From a virus: a stretch of DNA of 64,000 nucleotides. The translations under genes and the position numbers were made by a program. The notes below the pieces were generated by a model. The model made no database searches, was not told where the DNA came from, and saw only the letters and a program-made list of their open reading frames with translations. Shown in pieces: positions 29,352 to 38,050 of the stretch. How positions within the stretch are numbered: the stretch's first letter is position 1; the number at the start of each line of letters is the position of its first letter. Location of the stretch: IMG/VR virus record IMGVR_UViG_3300024336_000005, positions 140,009 through 204,008 of that record; one strand, 5' to 3'.

Positions 29352-30438
29352 AAAGAATAAGAAGCTTGCGGATAGGATTATAAAGAGGCTAGGAGCCACA
29401 GTGTCTCCTGCTGCTTTGTCTCATATCCTACAGAGGCACCTCAAGGTGCCTGTGACTACAGCTGAGGCTCGAGAGCTCCTTACCGAGCTCAGGCCTGCTG
29501 TGCCACAGACCTCTACCAAGCTATTGCCTGTACCAGTCAGGCGTCAGAATATAAAGGAACAGTGTAGAGTCCTCGTCAATGAAGTAAAGACTGAAATTGC
29601 CGCAGAGAAGGTCCTTGCAATTCCATCAGCTCTTACTGCAGAAGGAATCTCTCCCATCCTTTGCCTTTCTGACCTTCACTTTGGTGAAGTAATAGAAGTG
29701 AATGGACTGCAAACTTTCAATGTAGAGATTGCGAAGGAGAGGTTTGACAGTGTCATCGACAAGGCAATTGAAACAAGAGAGCTTGACTGCTATGAGGTAG
29801 ATGAGTTCATTGTTCTCTTGGCCGGTGACATCATCGATGGAGAGCTCATCTACCCGGGTCATGCCTTCGAGACTGATGGAGATGCATACAAGCAGCTCCA
29901 GATTGCCATTAAGCATATCTGGAAGGGCCTTGTGCGCCTCTCAGAGGTGTTTGGAGTAGTCCGCGTTCACTGTGTTGCAGGGAACCACGGACGAGCCTCA
30001 CGCCTACACTCACAGATGTCTAACTGGGATAATGTTTTGTACTTATCCCTACAGCTAATGGCATCCATCCAGACCAAGTATGATATTGAAGTTCATGTCC
30101 CTCATCAGATGTGGACTGACTTCAACGTCAGAGACTGGAGGGTACACTCACGCCACATTGGTGTGACTCAGGCAGCTACTGCCGGGCCTGGCAGGAAGGT
30201 CATGACTTGGTTGGACCAGCATGATGCTCAGCTGTTCTTCTATGGTCACTATCACAACCCTGAAATGTATTCTAGTGGATACAGAAGGATCTTCAAGAAC
30301 GGCTCACTCCCTCCTGCTAACGATTTTGCAGAGAGGCTAGGATTCCAAAGCTCTTGTGGACAGTGGCTCATTGGTGTAACTGATGCTGAAAGCGTAGCCT
30401 TCAGTAAGATTCTAATACCGGATATAATCGATGTCTAA
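29338..30438 (+). CDS. calcineurin-like metallophosphoesterase
   Basis: A 366-residue protein with an N-terminal charged region (about residues 1-100). It is followed by a metallophosphoesterase core: C-L-S-D-L-H-F-G-E, L-L-A-G-D-I-I-D-G, H-C-V-A-G-N-H-G-R and F-F-Y-G-H-Y-H-N-P. These are the metal-binding motifs D-x-H, G-D, G-N-H and G-H-x-H. It may be a DNA end-processing nuclease of the SbcD/Mre11 kind, but lacks an adjacent SbcC. It overlaps dnaE by 14 bases, consistent with a role in replication or recombination. Confidence 0.85.
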   Translation: MRWTEKNKKLADRIIKRLGATVSPAALSHILQRHLKVPVTTAEARELLTELRPAVPQTSTKLLPVPVRRQNIKEQCRVLVNEVKTEIAAEKVLAIPSALTAEGISPILCLSDLHFGEVIEVNGLQTFNVEIAKERFDSVIDKAIETRELDCYEVDEFIVLLAGDIIDGELIYPGHAFETDGDAYKQLQIAIKHIWKGLVRLSEVFGVVRVHCVAGNHGRASRLHSQMSNWDNVLYLSLQLMASIQTKYDIEVHVPHQMWTDFNVRDWRVHSRHIGVTQAATAGPGRKVMTWLDQHDAQLFFYGHYHNPEMYSSGYRRIFKNGSLPPANDFAERLGFQSSCGQWLIGVTDAESVAFSKILIPDIIDV

Positions 30439-30646
30439 TTTCAAGAGAAAGATCAAGAGGGCCATGGCAAAGAGCAATGGCCTTCCAGTAGATTTCTTCC
30501 TGCCTGGTGGACTAAAGAAGCGCCAGGCAATGCAAGAAAAGATCAAAGCATTAACAGAACAGATCAATCAGTCTAAGAAGGATGCGGAGTTGGATCCGAT
30601 CCCTACATTTTTAGACGAGGATTTAAAAGATGGGGATGATAATTAA
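30431..30646 (+). CDS. small basic/helical hypothetical protein
   Basis: A 71-residue protein with a basic N-terminus (F-K-R-K-I-K-R-A-M-A-K), a Q-E-K-I-K-A-L-T-E-Q-I helix and an acidic tail (D-E-D-L-K-D-G-D-D-N). Overlaps both neighbours. No family is recognised. Confidence 0.62.
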   Translation: MSNFKRKIKRAMAKSNGLPVDFFLPGGLKKRQAMQEKIKALTEQINQSKKDAELDPIPTFLDEDLKDGDDN

Positions 30647-30986
30647 GCCAAACACAGGAAAAGCTACAAAGCCTGCCCTTGACCCTAACATTTTGGGTCA
30701 GGTGAATGCCTTAATGAAGTGGGCGCAGATTACAGATGATAGGAATGCACTCTTTCAGGAGGCGCATATCCGTGCTGAGTCTACGTTCTTGCAGATGATG
30801 GCCTCGTTAGAGGCTCTGTGTAAAATTCTTATCGAGAAGGATATTGTGGATAGGGCTGAATATGATGCCCATCGACAGGACTATTTCGATAAGGTCGAAC
30901 AGAGACGTAAGGCCGCAGAAGAAGAAATGGACAAAGCCGGCCCTCAGATTTGGGTGCCTGATAAGAAAATCGTACCAGCAAGGTAA
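30630..30986 (+). CDS. hypothetical helical protein
   Basis: A 118-residue protein, started at ATG 30630 (a second ATG at 30636), overlapping the previous gene by 17 bases. Long predicted helices (A-L-F-Q-E-A-H-I-R-A-E-S; E-Q-R-R-K-A-A-E-E-E-M-D-K) suggest an oligomeric or coiled-coil protein. It stands directly before the primase-helicase gene and could be a small replication accessory factor, which is inference only. Confidence 0.62.
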   Translation: MGMIIKPNTGKATKPALDPNILGQVNALMKWAQITDDRNALFQEAHIRAESTFLQMMASLEALCKILIEKDIVDRAEYDAHRQDYFDKVEQRRKAAEEEMDKAGPQIWVPDKKIVPAR

Positions 30987-30993
30987 ATAAAAT

Positions 30994-33585
30994 ATGGATA
31001 CAAATTCTGTGGCAACTGCGCTCGAGCAGGTCAGACCCTTCTTGTTTGACTATCTCGTAGCGGAAGGTGTGATCACTACTGACAACCCAGCTCGTAATGA
31101 TCAGTTCATCTGTCCTAATCCCAACCATGAGGACACAGCTCCGTCTGCGAAAATCCTTAGAGGAGGAGTAAAGGCATTTTGTCATGGATGTAAGACTACC
31201 TTTGATTTGCTTCATGTAAATCATTGGATTAAGTCTGCTCCTATCTCTGGGTTCGGCTTCATCACAAACAACCTCATGCCATTGTGCGAGAGGTTTAAGG
31301 TTGATTTTGAACTTGGAGATTTGTCTGAAGAAGATAGGTTTAAGCTAGATTCCTTTCGTGTGATTCGCATGGCCTCTGATTATATGTCCGCTCAATTGTG
31401 GTCAGAAGAATTAAGAGACTATGTGGAAGCAAGAGGTGTTGACGTTGTGTCGGCGCAGGAGATGGGAATCAGTGTAATTCCGAACTACTCGAAGTTCTTT
31501 TCTCACCTTAGAACAGCCTTCTCAAACGTCTTCCTTAGGGAAGTTGGTTTGGCAAAGGAAGGGATGTTCTCCTCAAGCTCAATTATCTTTACGATTAAGG
31601 ATCATAACGGTACTCCCGTTGGATTCATAAGTAGAGACATGGAGCACGAGGCAAAGAAGGAGAGATGGAGAGCCGAGGGTAGCCGAGGGGCTCCTCCTCG
31701 TAAGTACGACTCGTCTCCCGAGAAGAATCGTATCTACTTCAAGAGGTCAGTTCTCTTTGGTTTCTCAGACGCTGTATCTAATGATTACAAGGACTTATAT
31801 GGCTTCGAAGGTCAGTTTGACTGGGCCATCGCTAAGAAGAATGGACTGGACAATAGCATTGCCCTTAGTGGTAGTTCTATAACACCAGACCAGATTTCAC
31901 TTCTCCGTAAGTATGGCATCGAGTCTTTGACTCTTGTTATGGATGGAGATAGCGCGGGGGAGGAAGCGCTGGAGAAGCTGCTGCTTGGGGATTCAAAAGA
32001 TCCAGGCATGCTTGCTTCTGCTTCCTTCTTGAACGTCTACGTAATCACAATACCTTCTGGGTATGACCCCAATTCCTATATCGTTGAAAACGGAATGGAA
32101 GCCTTTAAGGGATTGGAAAGAGTTAGCTCTTTCCAATGGGCCTTAAATAGGCAGGACCCTTCCGTTGATCCACTTAAGGCTTGTGAAGCAGTGCTTCCAT
32201 TCATCCTGGCGGAGGACAACTTCCTTCGCAGGGAGAGAATGGTTGACGGTCTATCAGAAGCAACCGGTCTCTCTACAGTTGCCATCAATGATGAGTTGCA
32301 CAGAAGAGAAGATGCTAATAAGCAGGTTGCAGAAAGAGAGATGCGTAACATTGCGGATGAAGCCTTAAGAGAGTTTCGATATGGAGATGGGGCGGGCACC
32401 CAGATTTTGAGGAATGCCTTAGACCGCATTGAAGCCATTGACAGCGTAACGGTTGATACGCTTAGTAGCGAAGAGACCATTGCAGCTCTTGATGCGCAGA
32501 TTCAAAAAGAGTTTGAACTTGAGGGGCCTCAAGGTCACAACTACGGGAAGTTAACTCACTTCACAGCAGACCTTAATGGTGAGTCCCAAGGTGTTGTCAT
32601 CGCAGTTGGAGGCGTGCCTAATACGGGCAAGACCGCCCTTCAGTCCCAGTTCACCAAGGAGCTTCTGGATAACAATCCGAATCTCATTATCATAGCCCAG
32701 ACCATTGATGACACCCGTGCCCAATTCAACAGAAGGATGGCAATTCAATGGGCTCAGGAGATGGCGACTGAACAGGGGCTTAAGCTTGCTGATGCCATCA
32801 CACTGAATAAGATTGCTAGTCCTAAGTACTGGCTAAATGAATACCCTCGTGAGAATGAGGGACTTATGGAGTGTCGAGAGGAAGGGTATAAGAGGTTGAG
32901 GGAGTATCTTAAGGATGGGCGTTTGCACATCAAGGATACCACTCATGGGGCCACCCTGGTGATGCTCGAGAAGCTTGTGAAGAAGGTCTACAAGGACCAT
33001 CCAGGTGCTGAGGTGGTTGTTATATTGGATAACTTCCATAAGGCACAGGACTTCTCAAATCTAGATGAGCGTTCAGCTGTGAAGAAGAAGTCCGCGTTCC
33101 TTAAGAGAAACATTGCACAGGCATATAACTGTAGTGCCATCTCTACATTTGAATACAAGAAGGTCGAGACTGGGAAGCGTCCGGTGAACAACGACCTTCG
33201 CGATGCCGTTAACATTGAGTACGATATCAACTACCTAATAAACCTGTTCAGCCCATTGAAGGCTGCCCAGGATACAGGAGAGGAAGAGGCGTGCGAAATG
33301 TGGCATGGAGATGAGTTCAACAAGTTGCCTATCATTGAGGGAGATGTGGGGAAGAATAAGATTACTGACCTTAAGGGGCGCAGGTTCTTTGGCTTCTATC
33401 CGGCTCAATCAAGGTATGAATGCTATGCTTCTACCGATGTCTCTGCCATTGTTGCAAACAATAGGGGCAGCAAAGCCATTGAAGCTGGGCATGAAGGCAC
33501 CTGGAAGAACGGTAGGTACTTCCCAGCTGACGTAGATGTAGGTAAGACTCGACTGGTAAAGGCTAAGACTGAGGTGCCCTTCTAA
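30994..33585 (+). CDS. bifunctional primase-helicase
   Basis: An 863-residue fused DNA primase and DnaB-type helicase. The N-terminus has a zinc-binding module with C40, H45, C63 and C66 (I-C-P-N-P-N-H-E-D; F-C-H-G-C-K). A TOPRIM-like region follows around residues 267-330 (Y-G-F-E-G-Q-F-D-W; T-L-V-M-D-G-D-S-A-G-E-E-A-L). The C-terminal RecA-like helicase part has Walker A G-G-V-P-N-T-G-K-T near residue 540 and Walker B V-V-V-I-L-D-N-F-H-K. The protein ends T-E-V-P-F, similar to SSB-type tips. It would unwind DNA and lay primers for the phage DnaE. Confidence 0.87.
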   Translation: MDTNSVATALEQVRPFLFDYLVAEGVITTDNPARNDQFICPNPNHEDTAPSAKILRGGVKAFCHGCKTTFDLLHVNHWIKSAPISGFGFITNNLMPLCERFKVDFELGDLSEEDRFKLDSFRVIRMASDYMSAQLWSEELRDYVEARGVDVVSAQEMGISVIPNYSKFFSHLRTAFSNVFLREVGLAKEGMFSSSSIIFTIKDHNGTPVGFISRDMEHEAKKERWRAEGSRGAPPRKYDSSPEKNRIYFKRSVLFGFSDAVSNDYKDLYGFEGQFDWAIAKKNGLDNSIALSGSSITPDQISLLRKYGIESLTLVMDGDSAGEEALEKLLLGDSKDPGMLASASFLNVYVITIPSGYDPNSYIVENGMEAFKGLERVSSFQWALNRQDPSVDPLKACEAVLPFILAEDNFLRRERMVDGLSEATGLSTVAINDELHRREDANKQVAEREMRNIADEALREFRYGDGAGTQILRNALDRIEAIDSVTVDTLSSEETIAALDAQIQKEFELEGPQGHNYGKLTHFTADLNGESQGVVIAVGGVPNTGKTALQSQFTKELLDNNPNLIIIAQTIDDTRAQFNRRMAIQWAQEMATEQGLKLADAITLNKIASPKYWLNEYPRENEGLMECREEGYKRLREYLKDGRLHIKDTTHGATLVMLEKLVKKVYKDHPGAEVVVILDNFHKAQDFSNLDERSAVKKKSAFLKRNIAQAYNCSAISTFEYKKVETGKRPVNNDLRDAVNIEYDINYLINLFSPLKAAQDTGEEEACEMWHGDEFNKLPIIEGDVGKNKITDLKGRRFFGFYPAQSRYECYASTDVSAIVANNRGSKAIEAGHEGTWKNGRYFPADVDVGKTRLVKAKTEVPF

Positions 33586-34523
33586 TGAAAAATATACTTC
33601 CATGGGTTTTGATTGTTGTGCTAGCTGTAGCAGTAGGTCTTCAATGGATGCAGATGCGTGAGCTTACTTCATCCCTTAAGAAATCTGACTCGTTGATTGC
33701 CGAAAGATTAAATTCTTTCGACTCTAAGCTAGGTAGAGCTACTACAAAGATTGATGCTAATGGAAGTATGTTGGAGACATTGCGTAATGAAATTCCTCAA
33801 GACGTTCGTGCAGAGATTGAAGAACTGGGCGTTCAGGTTGAGGCAATTGGAAGAGCCACAGTGGTTCATCGAAGTTCAGGTGGTGGGCAAGCAAGGAGAG
33901 TTGCGACACCGCCTCTTCATGAAGCACCCAGAGTTCTTGACAATGACCCTGTCGGACGGCGAGGTAAGAGTTCGAGCAATTCTGAAGTAATAGAGTTCCA
34001 AGATTGGAGACTCAAGGCAAGGTTAACAGATGGTACGTTTTTTACTTATGAGCTTCACCAGCAGTTTGATTTCCTCCTTGTGGAGGGATCAAGAGGAGAA
34101 GGTTCTCCAACATATATACGCATGTGGGAGAAAGACGAAGACGGTAATCGTATCGAGCCCGCTCTTGAAGTCAGCTCATTCGAAATTGTTCGGAGAGAGA
34201 AAGAATCAGGGGGATGGGAAATCCTGAACCCCAAGTTGGAGATTGCTCTTCATTCGTTTCTTAGAATTAGAGATGCAAGCCTTGGGCTTGCTCCAGAGAT
34301 TGCATTATCAGTTGGATCATATGGTCTTACTGAGGACGACTTGACGTGGAGGTTGATGAGGGTTGGCGCGTTTGCCAATGAACAGACCATAGGCATTTCA
34401 ATATGCCCTGGGTCCTACAACCTCGGCAAAGACCTTCCTCTTGTTTCAAACGTTTGGATTAGCCCATGCTATAGTTACTCCGGTGAACACTCCGCAGGAC
34501 TAAGCGTAGGCGGGACTTTATAA
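33585..34523 (+). CDS. membrane-anchored coiled-coil protein
   Basis: A 312-residue protein with a single N-terminal membrane helix (residues about 4-22, L-P-W-V-L-I-V-V-L-A-V-A-V-G-L). A coiled coil (about 25-90) and a beta-rich C-terminal domain with several tryptophans and cysteines follow. With few positive residues before the helix and a large C-terminal part, topology is unsure; the C-terminus may lie outside the cell. No family is recognised. The start overlaps the primase-helicase stop (TAATG). Confidence 0.68.
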   Translation: MKNILPWVLIVVLAVAVGLQWMQMRELTSSLKKSDSLIAERLNSFDSKLGRATTKIDANGSMLETLRNEIPQDVRAEIEELGVQVEAIGRATVVHRSSGGGQARRVATPPLHEAPRVLDNDPVGRRGKSSSNSEVIEFQDWRLKARLTDGTFFTYELHQQFDFLLVEGSRGEGSPTYIRMWEKDEDGNRIEPALEVSSFEIVRREKESGGWEILNPKLEIALHSFLRIRDASLGLAPEIALSVGSYGLTEDDLTWRLMRVGAFANEQTIGISICPGSYNLGKDLPLVSNVWISPCYSYSGEHSAGLSVGGTL

Positions 34524-34660
34524 TGGAAAAGTACTCAGATATTTTTAGAGATGCTGCCCTTACTGCGGCCATAGATGTTCTTAAGGGGCTAAAGGATGCC
34601 AAAACAAAGGGCTATCCTTCTCCTAAGAAGCCGAAGAAGCCCAAGAGGCCGAAGAAGTGA
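34523..34660 (+). CDS. small lysine/proline-rich protein (45 aa)
   Basis: A frame from ATG 34523 (overlapping the preceding stop as TAATG) to TGA 34660. The first part is a helix (I-F-R-D-A-A-L-T-A-A-I-D-V-L-K-G-L), and the end is a P-K-K-P-K-K-P-K-R-P-K-K tail. The strongly basic tail suggests binding to nucleic acid or an acidic partner. Overlap with both neighbours supports it. Confidence 0.55.
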   Translation: MEKYSDIFRDAALTAAIDVLKGLKDAKTKGYPSPKKPKKPKRPKK

Positions 34661-34971
34661 ATTCTCTTCCTATGTTAACTGTTGATGGAACTGAGTATGA
34701 ATCTGACAAGTGTTCCATCAAATATACAAGACGCTTTATTTATGTAGAGCTTTTCTTTGAAAATGAATTCCCAGGCTATGCCCAATTATTGGATGCAGGA
34801 TCGATTAGTCTCTTAGGATGGTTCTTTTCTAATCCATTGCAGAAGGGTTTTAACGAAGGTCGAAGATATCTTAAGTTTGAAACTATAGATGTTGTCCCTG
34901 GTGAATACCCTGGGGAAGAAGAGAGAAAATGGATCTCTTTTATTGGCTTAAATGATTCTGAGGAAATTTAA
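34657..34971 (+). CDS. hypothetical protein
   Basis: A 104-residue beta-rich protein with a GTG start overlapping the preceding stop by four bases. It contains I-K-Y-T-R-R-F-I-Y-V-E-L-F-F-E and W-F-F-S-N-P-L-Q-K-G. No family is recognised. The stop overlaps the next ATG (TAATG). Confidence 0.62.
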   Translation: MNSLPMLTVDGTEYESDKCSIKYTRRFIYVELFFENEFPGYAQLLDAGSISLLGWFFSNPLQKGFNEGRRYLKFETIDVVPGEYPGEEERKWISFIGLNDSEEI

Positions 34972-35189
34972 TGATATATCAATTTGAGTGTGCAGTTTGC
35001 GAGAAGCCTCGTGAATTTAATATGGAGATGAAGGATGCTCCTAGAGTAGGAACTTCTAGTGGGCTCTCTCGTGAGGTTACCCCTGAGCAAGACTTTCTGT
35101 GCGCTTGTGGCGCAAACAATTGGACTCGTGTCTGGCCCTCCAAGAATGGTGGCTTCCGCTGGAATATGAGAAGGACCTCTATAGTTTGA
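34971..35189 (+). CDS. small zinc-ribbon-like protein
   Basis: A 72-residue protein with two cysteine pairs: F-E-C-A-V-C-E-K near the N-terminus and F-L-C-A-C-G-A-N near residue 45. This is the spacing of a small zinc ribbon, similar in style to FmdB-type regulators. The end overlaps the next gene start by one base. Function unknown. Confidence 0.62.
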   Translation: MIYQFECAVCEKPREFNMEMKDAPRVGTSSGLSREVTPEQDFLCACGANNWTRVWPSKNGGFRWNMRRTSIV

Positions 35190-35704
35190 TGGAAGCTCTT
35201 ATTATTCTAGGAGTCATTGTTGGAACAATCTTTTTCTCTTGGCTTTTCCTTAAGCCCAAGGATGATAAGGAGGGTGGCTTAGAGCTTGCTCAAGACCTTG
35301 AGCCCGTGCTCGCTGCTCTCCGCACGGTGTACCAGAAAGTAGCAGAAGACACAGCGTCTGTTACTGGACGCCTGACCACCCTAGAAGCGACTGTAAAGGC
35401 TACCCCTGGTAAGACCCTACAAACCATTCAGGGAAGCGTTAACAACACCACTGGGAAGCTTGGAGAGATGATACAGCTCCTTGAGCTGCAAGCCACCTAT
35501 GATAGGCTTATGGTCATCGGAGATATTGTAGACTTCATTGGGATTAAGTTTGCCACTGAGACTGAGCCTGCGCATATCGACTTCATCGATATTAAGACTG
35601 GAAAGAAGGCTGCTCTTAGCTCTGACCAGAGGAAGCTTAGGGATCTTATCAAAAACAATCCTGCTTGCATTACATTCAAGACGGTGAAAGTACAAATTAC
35701 ATGA
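35189..35704 (+). CDS. membrane-anchored Holliday-junction-resolvase-like endonuclease (Endonuc_Holl type)
   Basis: The ATG at 35189 gives 171 residues; a longer reading from 35099 would overlap the zinc-ribbon gene. The first ~21 residues are a membrane helix (A-L-I-I-L-G-V-I-V-G-T-I-F-F-S-W-L-F). A helix-rich part and then a PD-(D/E)XK-like region follow, with D-F-I-G-I-K-F, H-I-D-F-I-D-I-K-T-G-K, and S-S-D-Q-R-K-L-R-D-L-I. This order (membrane helix, then D...D-x-K, then Q-R) matches predicted archaeal/bacterial Holliday-junction-resolvase-like endonucleases of PF10107. It is one of two resolvase-type proteins here. Confidence 0.7.
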   Translation: MEALIILGVIVGTIFFSWLFLKPKDDKEGGLELAQDLEPVLAALRTVYQKVAEDTASVTGRLTTLEATVKATPGKTLQTIQGSVNNTTGKLGEMIQLLELQATYDRLMVIGDIVDFIGIKFATETEPAHIDFIDIKTGKKAALSSDQRKLRDLIKNNPACITFKTVKVQIT

Positions 35705-35898
35705 GCTGGGAATATGATCACTACTCTCTTCGTGCTGCCGTAGAGCTGCTCGCAAAGTTAGCTAATGTAGATGAGTGTTGGCTTGATCATTATGACTGGT
35801 GTCGGGCACATGGCCATCAGTCTCCATGTCCCAATAAAGAGGCCCTTGAGTTCGTCAAGAGGTTCAAGGAGCGTTACGAGATTGAAGGCAACGACTGA
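35701..35898 (+). CDS. small hypothetical protein
   Basis: A 65-residue protein whose ATG (35701) overlaps the preceding stop (ATGA); an earlier start at 35665 lies inside the previous gene. It contains D-E-C-W-L-D-H-Y-D-W-C-R-A-H-G-H and P-C-P-N-K-E, possibly metal-binding. No family is recognised. Confidence 0.58.
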   Translation: MSWEYDHYSLRAAVELLAKLANVDECWLDHYDWCRAHGHQSPCPNKEALEFVKRFKERYEIEGND

Positions 35899-36583
35899 AG
35901 ATATTAGGAAGTACTCCTTCTGCCCGAAGTTCTTTGAACAGGGGGGAGAGTTTTCGGAGAGGCATCAAGGTGGAGTCGAGTTCACTCGGCTCCTTACTTA
36001 CTTGTTTCGGCGCGACCTTGAGTTGGACGTGAAGCAAAACTTTGATTCCCTTACGAGCAGATGGAAGAAGATCTTCTTTCAGGCTCACTCAGAGGACAGC
36101 CTGGACGACCTTCGATTGTATAATCAATCATTGGTCGCCTTGCATAGATTCCATAAGTGGTATCTTAAGCAGCCAACTTCTGCTGTTGGTATCAATCATG
36201 ATTTGTCTAGCCTCGTCTATGGCCATGAGCTGTCCTCTAATGTGCCAGTCCTGCTGATGGAACCAGATAAGTCTGTGACTCTAATCTTGACTGAGCCTTT
36301 GGTGGATGCTTCTTTAGTTAGACTTGACCCTGCCATCAGATATGTTTCGATGGCGTTAGGGGAAGAGTTCCAAATTAAGAAGGTCTGCAATGTGGCGCTC
36401 ATCGATTACAAGCTGTTCCACGCAGAGGAGTTTGAGCCAGACAACCGTTACTGGGAGTCTGCTATGCTAGACTATGTTGGCGTTATGCAATCTCTACAGC
36501 ATTCTATTACGTATCCAAATACTAGTGGATGCAACACATGTTCTATTCGTATGACATGTGAAGTGATGAAAGGTAATGATTAG
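35882..36583 (+). CDS. Cas4/RecB-like nuclease with a putative Fe-S cluster
   Basis: A 233-residue protein started at TTG 35882 after GGAGC. The N-terminus has D-I-R-K-Y-S-F-C-P-K-F-F-E, like the first cluster cysteine in Cas4/AddB-type proteins. The C-terminus has G-C-N-T-C-S-I-R-M-T-C, the three further cysteines of a 4Fe-4S site. A possible PD-(D/E)XK lysine is in V-A-L-I-D-Y-K-L. Such nucleases trim DNA ends in recombination or replication. The active site is less clear than in the related gene at 39779. Confidence 0.55.
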   Translation: MKATTEDIRKYSFCPKFFEQGGEFSERHQGGVEFTRLLTYLFRRDLELDVKQNFDSLTSRWKKIFFQAHSEDSLDDLRLYNQSLVALHRFHKWYLKQPTSAVGINHDLSSLVYGHELSSNVPVLLMEPDKSVTLILTEPLVDASLVRLDPAIRYVSMALGEEFQIKKVCNVALIDYKLFHAEEFEPDNRYWESAMLDYVGVMQSLQHSITYPNTSGCNTCSIRMTCEVMKGND

Positions 36584-36893
36584 ACCCGTAACGATTTCTC
36601 CCGGTGAGGGACTCTGGACCGAAGAGGAGATGTATGAACTTAAGGTCTACATCGAAGGAGTTCGGAACTTGACGTTCCGGAACTCCGCGCCGGGCGTAGC
36701 ATTAGATGAGGAGAGCGATACAATTCATACAGGAACCAAAAGTATGATATGGAAACTTAAGAAGAAGGGGTCGTTGGACTTCACTCTTCTTATCTTTGCT
36801 CATAATAAGGCTTACACCCCAACGTGGGAAATCCTACCTTCACCCTCAAGGCTTAGCGTGTGGACAAATGTCGAAAGGTGCAGAAAAGATTAA
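36576..36893 (+). CDS. hypothetical protein
   Basis: A 105-residue protein beginning M-I-R-P-V-T-I-S-P-G-E-G-L-W-T-E-E-E. It has a helix in the middle and a tryptophan-rich end (T-W-E-I-L; S-V-W-T-N-V). No family is recognised. It overlaps both neighbours, by 8 and 26 bases. Confidence 0.6.
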   Translation: MIRPVTISPGEGLWTEEEMYELKVYIEGVRNLTFRNSAPGVALDEESDTIHTGTKSMIWKLKKKGSLDFTLLIFAHNKAYTPTWEILPSPSRLSVWTNVERCRKD

Positions 36894-37332
36894 GGCCCTC
36901 TTGTTTGAACTCTATGGGAAAGCAACTCATATTGTAGAAGAACATCAAGTGGGCTATAAGCTCAGATTGGATTACTATATCCCTTCACTTGGATTTGCAG
37001 TTGAGTATCATGGCCGCCAACATGAGGAGTTTGTTTCTCATTTTCATGGCGATGCTGAAGGCTTCGATGATGCAAAGAGAAGAGACAGAAAAAAGATTGA
37101 ACTCTGCGCAGAGCAAAACATTGCTCTGGTTGTGGTTTGGTATCATGAGACTCTGACAGTAGAACTACTTAAGAGTAAGATCAATGAAGCGCTAGACTCG
37201 TTTGTTCCAGTGGAAGCTCCCCCTCCAAAGAGGGATGAGTATCGAGAGAGGCGCTTGGCTAAAGCCAAAGAAGCTCGAAAGGAGCAATACAAATGGAAAC
37301 GAGAAAGATTGAAACAGTTCCGGTCGAAATAA
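36868..37332 (+). CDS. Vsr/DUF559-like endonuclease, possibly homing-type
   Basis: Started at ATG 36868 (154 residues). The core has L-R-L-D-Y-Y-I-P, then F-A-V-E-Y-H-G-R-Q-H, then R-D-R-K-K-I-E-L-C and A-L-V-V-V-W-Y-H-E. This is the order of very-short-patch-repair-like nucleases: D, then E-x-H-G, a basic helix and a final strand. It resembles the recA-intron endonuclease in layout (I-D-V-H-G there, V-E-Y-H-G here), but no intron core is visible here. The C-terminal third is a long basic helix. It may be free-standing homing or repair. Confidence 0.62.
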   Translation: MSKGAEKIKALLFELYGKATHIVEEHQVGYKLRLDYYIPSLGFAVEYHGRQHEEFVSHFHGDAEGFDDAKRRDRKKIELCAEQNIALVVVWYHETLTVELLKSKINEALDSFVPVEAPPPKRDEYRERRLAKAKEARKEQYKWKRERLKQFRSK

Positions 37333-37550
37333 TGTTTACTGTCGCCGAGGGCATTAGCATGAGGAAGAGAAGTGCAGTCAATAAGATCTGCATAGACTTT
37401 GGACTTGTTGAAGACAGGCTTCAGTTTAAGACCATTTATGGCAACCCAGCAGCCTGGGTTGCCGAGCTTAAGTGCAGTCTTGATCGCGCACTTAAGACTG
37501 ATGAGTACACTCTTACTGCAGTCAAGTTTACTAGAGGTGAAGCGCTCTAA
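37293..37550 (+). CDS. small hypothetical protein
   Basis: An 85-residue protein started at ATG 37293, which has AAGGAG nine bases upstream. An ATG at 37332 that joins the preceding stop (TAATG) lacks a ribosome binding site. It is mixed alpha/beta (P-V-E-I-M-F-T-V; V-K-F-T-R-G-E-A-L). No family is recognised. The stop overlaps the RusA start (TAATG). Confidence 0.6.
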   Translation: METRKIETVPVEIMFTVAEGISMRKRSAVNKICIDFGLVEDRLQFKTIYGNPAAWVAELKCSLDRALKTDEYTLTAVKFTRGEAL

Positions 37551-38050
37551 TGGGGGGGCTTAATGAAGGAATGCAGAAAGGAATAACCTTCTCTGTCAAC
37601 GAGGCTCCTATGGCTCAACCACGCCCCAAGGCAAGACGCATTGGGGCTGGCATCCAAATCTATACACCCAACAATAAGAAGGTCAAGGACCATAAGACTG
37701 CAATTGCTACCGCTTATGCAGAAGCTGCCGCCTTCGGGGGGTTCAATGAACTCCTTGAGGGGCCCCTTCGGGTTAGAATTGACTTCATTATGAAGCGCCC
37801 CGCCGATATGCTTTCTGTCTCTCCTGATGATCTTCCCCCTCATGTAAGAAAGCCTGATGTAGACAACTTGGCGAAAGCTGTCTTGGATGCTTTGTCTGGG
37901 GTTGCGTGGAAGGATGACTCTCAAGTTTGGGACCTTAGCATTCGTAAGTTCTATGAAGAGGTTGAGCTTGGAGGAAAGTCTGGACGAAAGAAGGTTTCCA
38001 AAGAGCCTCGTATTGAAATAGTCATAAACTTTCTTCAGCCAAAGACCTAG
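37550..38050 (+). CDS. RusA-family Holliday junction resolvase
   Basis: A 166-residue protein matching RusA resolvases, which cut four-way DNA junctions. Visible are F-S-V-N-E-A-P-M-A-Q-P-R-P-K-A-R (N-terminal strand and basic segment) and L-R-V-R-I-D-F-I-M-K-R-P. K-P-D-V-D-N-L-A-K-A-V-L-D-A-L follows, with the conserved aspartates, then W-K-D-D-S-Q-V. The usual length is 120-150. It would resolve recombination intermediates made with the phage RecA. The TAG stop is part of the -35 element of the sigma-gene promoter. Confidence 0.87.
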   Translation: MGGLNEGMQKGITFSVNEAPMAQPRPKARRIGAGIQIYTPNNKKVKDHKTAIATAYAEAAAFGGFNELLEGPLRVRIDFIMKRPADMLSVSPDDLPPHVRKPDVDNLAKAVLDALSGVAWKDDSQVWDLSIRKFYEEVELGGKSGRKKVSKEPRIEIVINFLQPKT

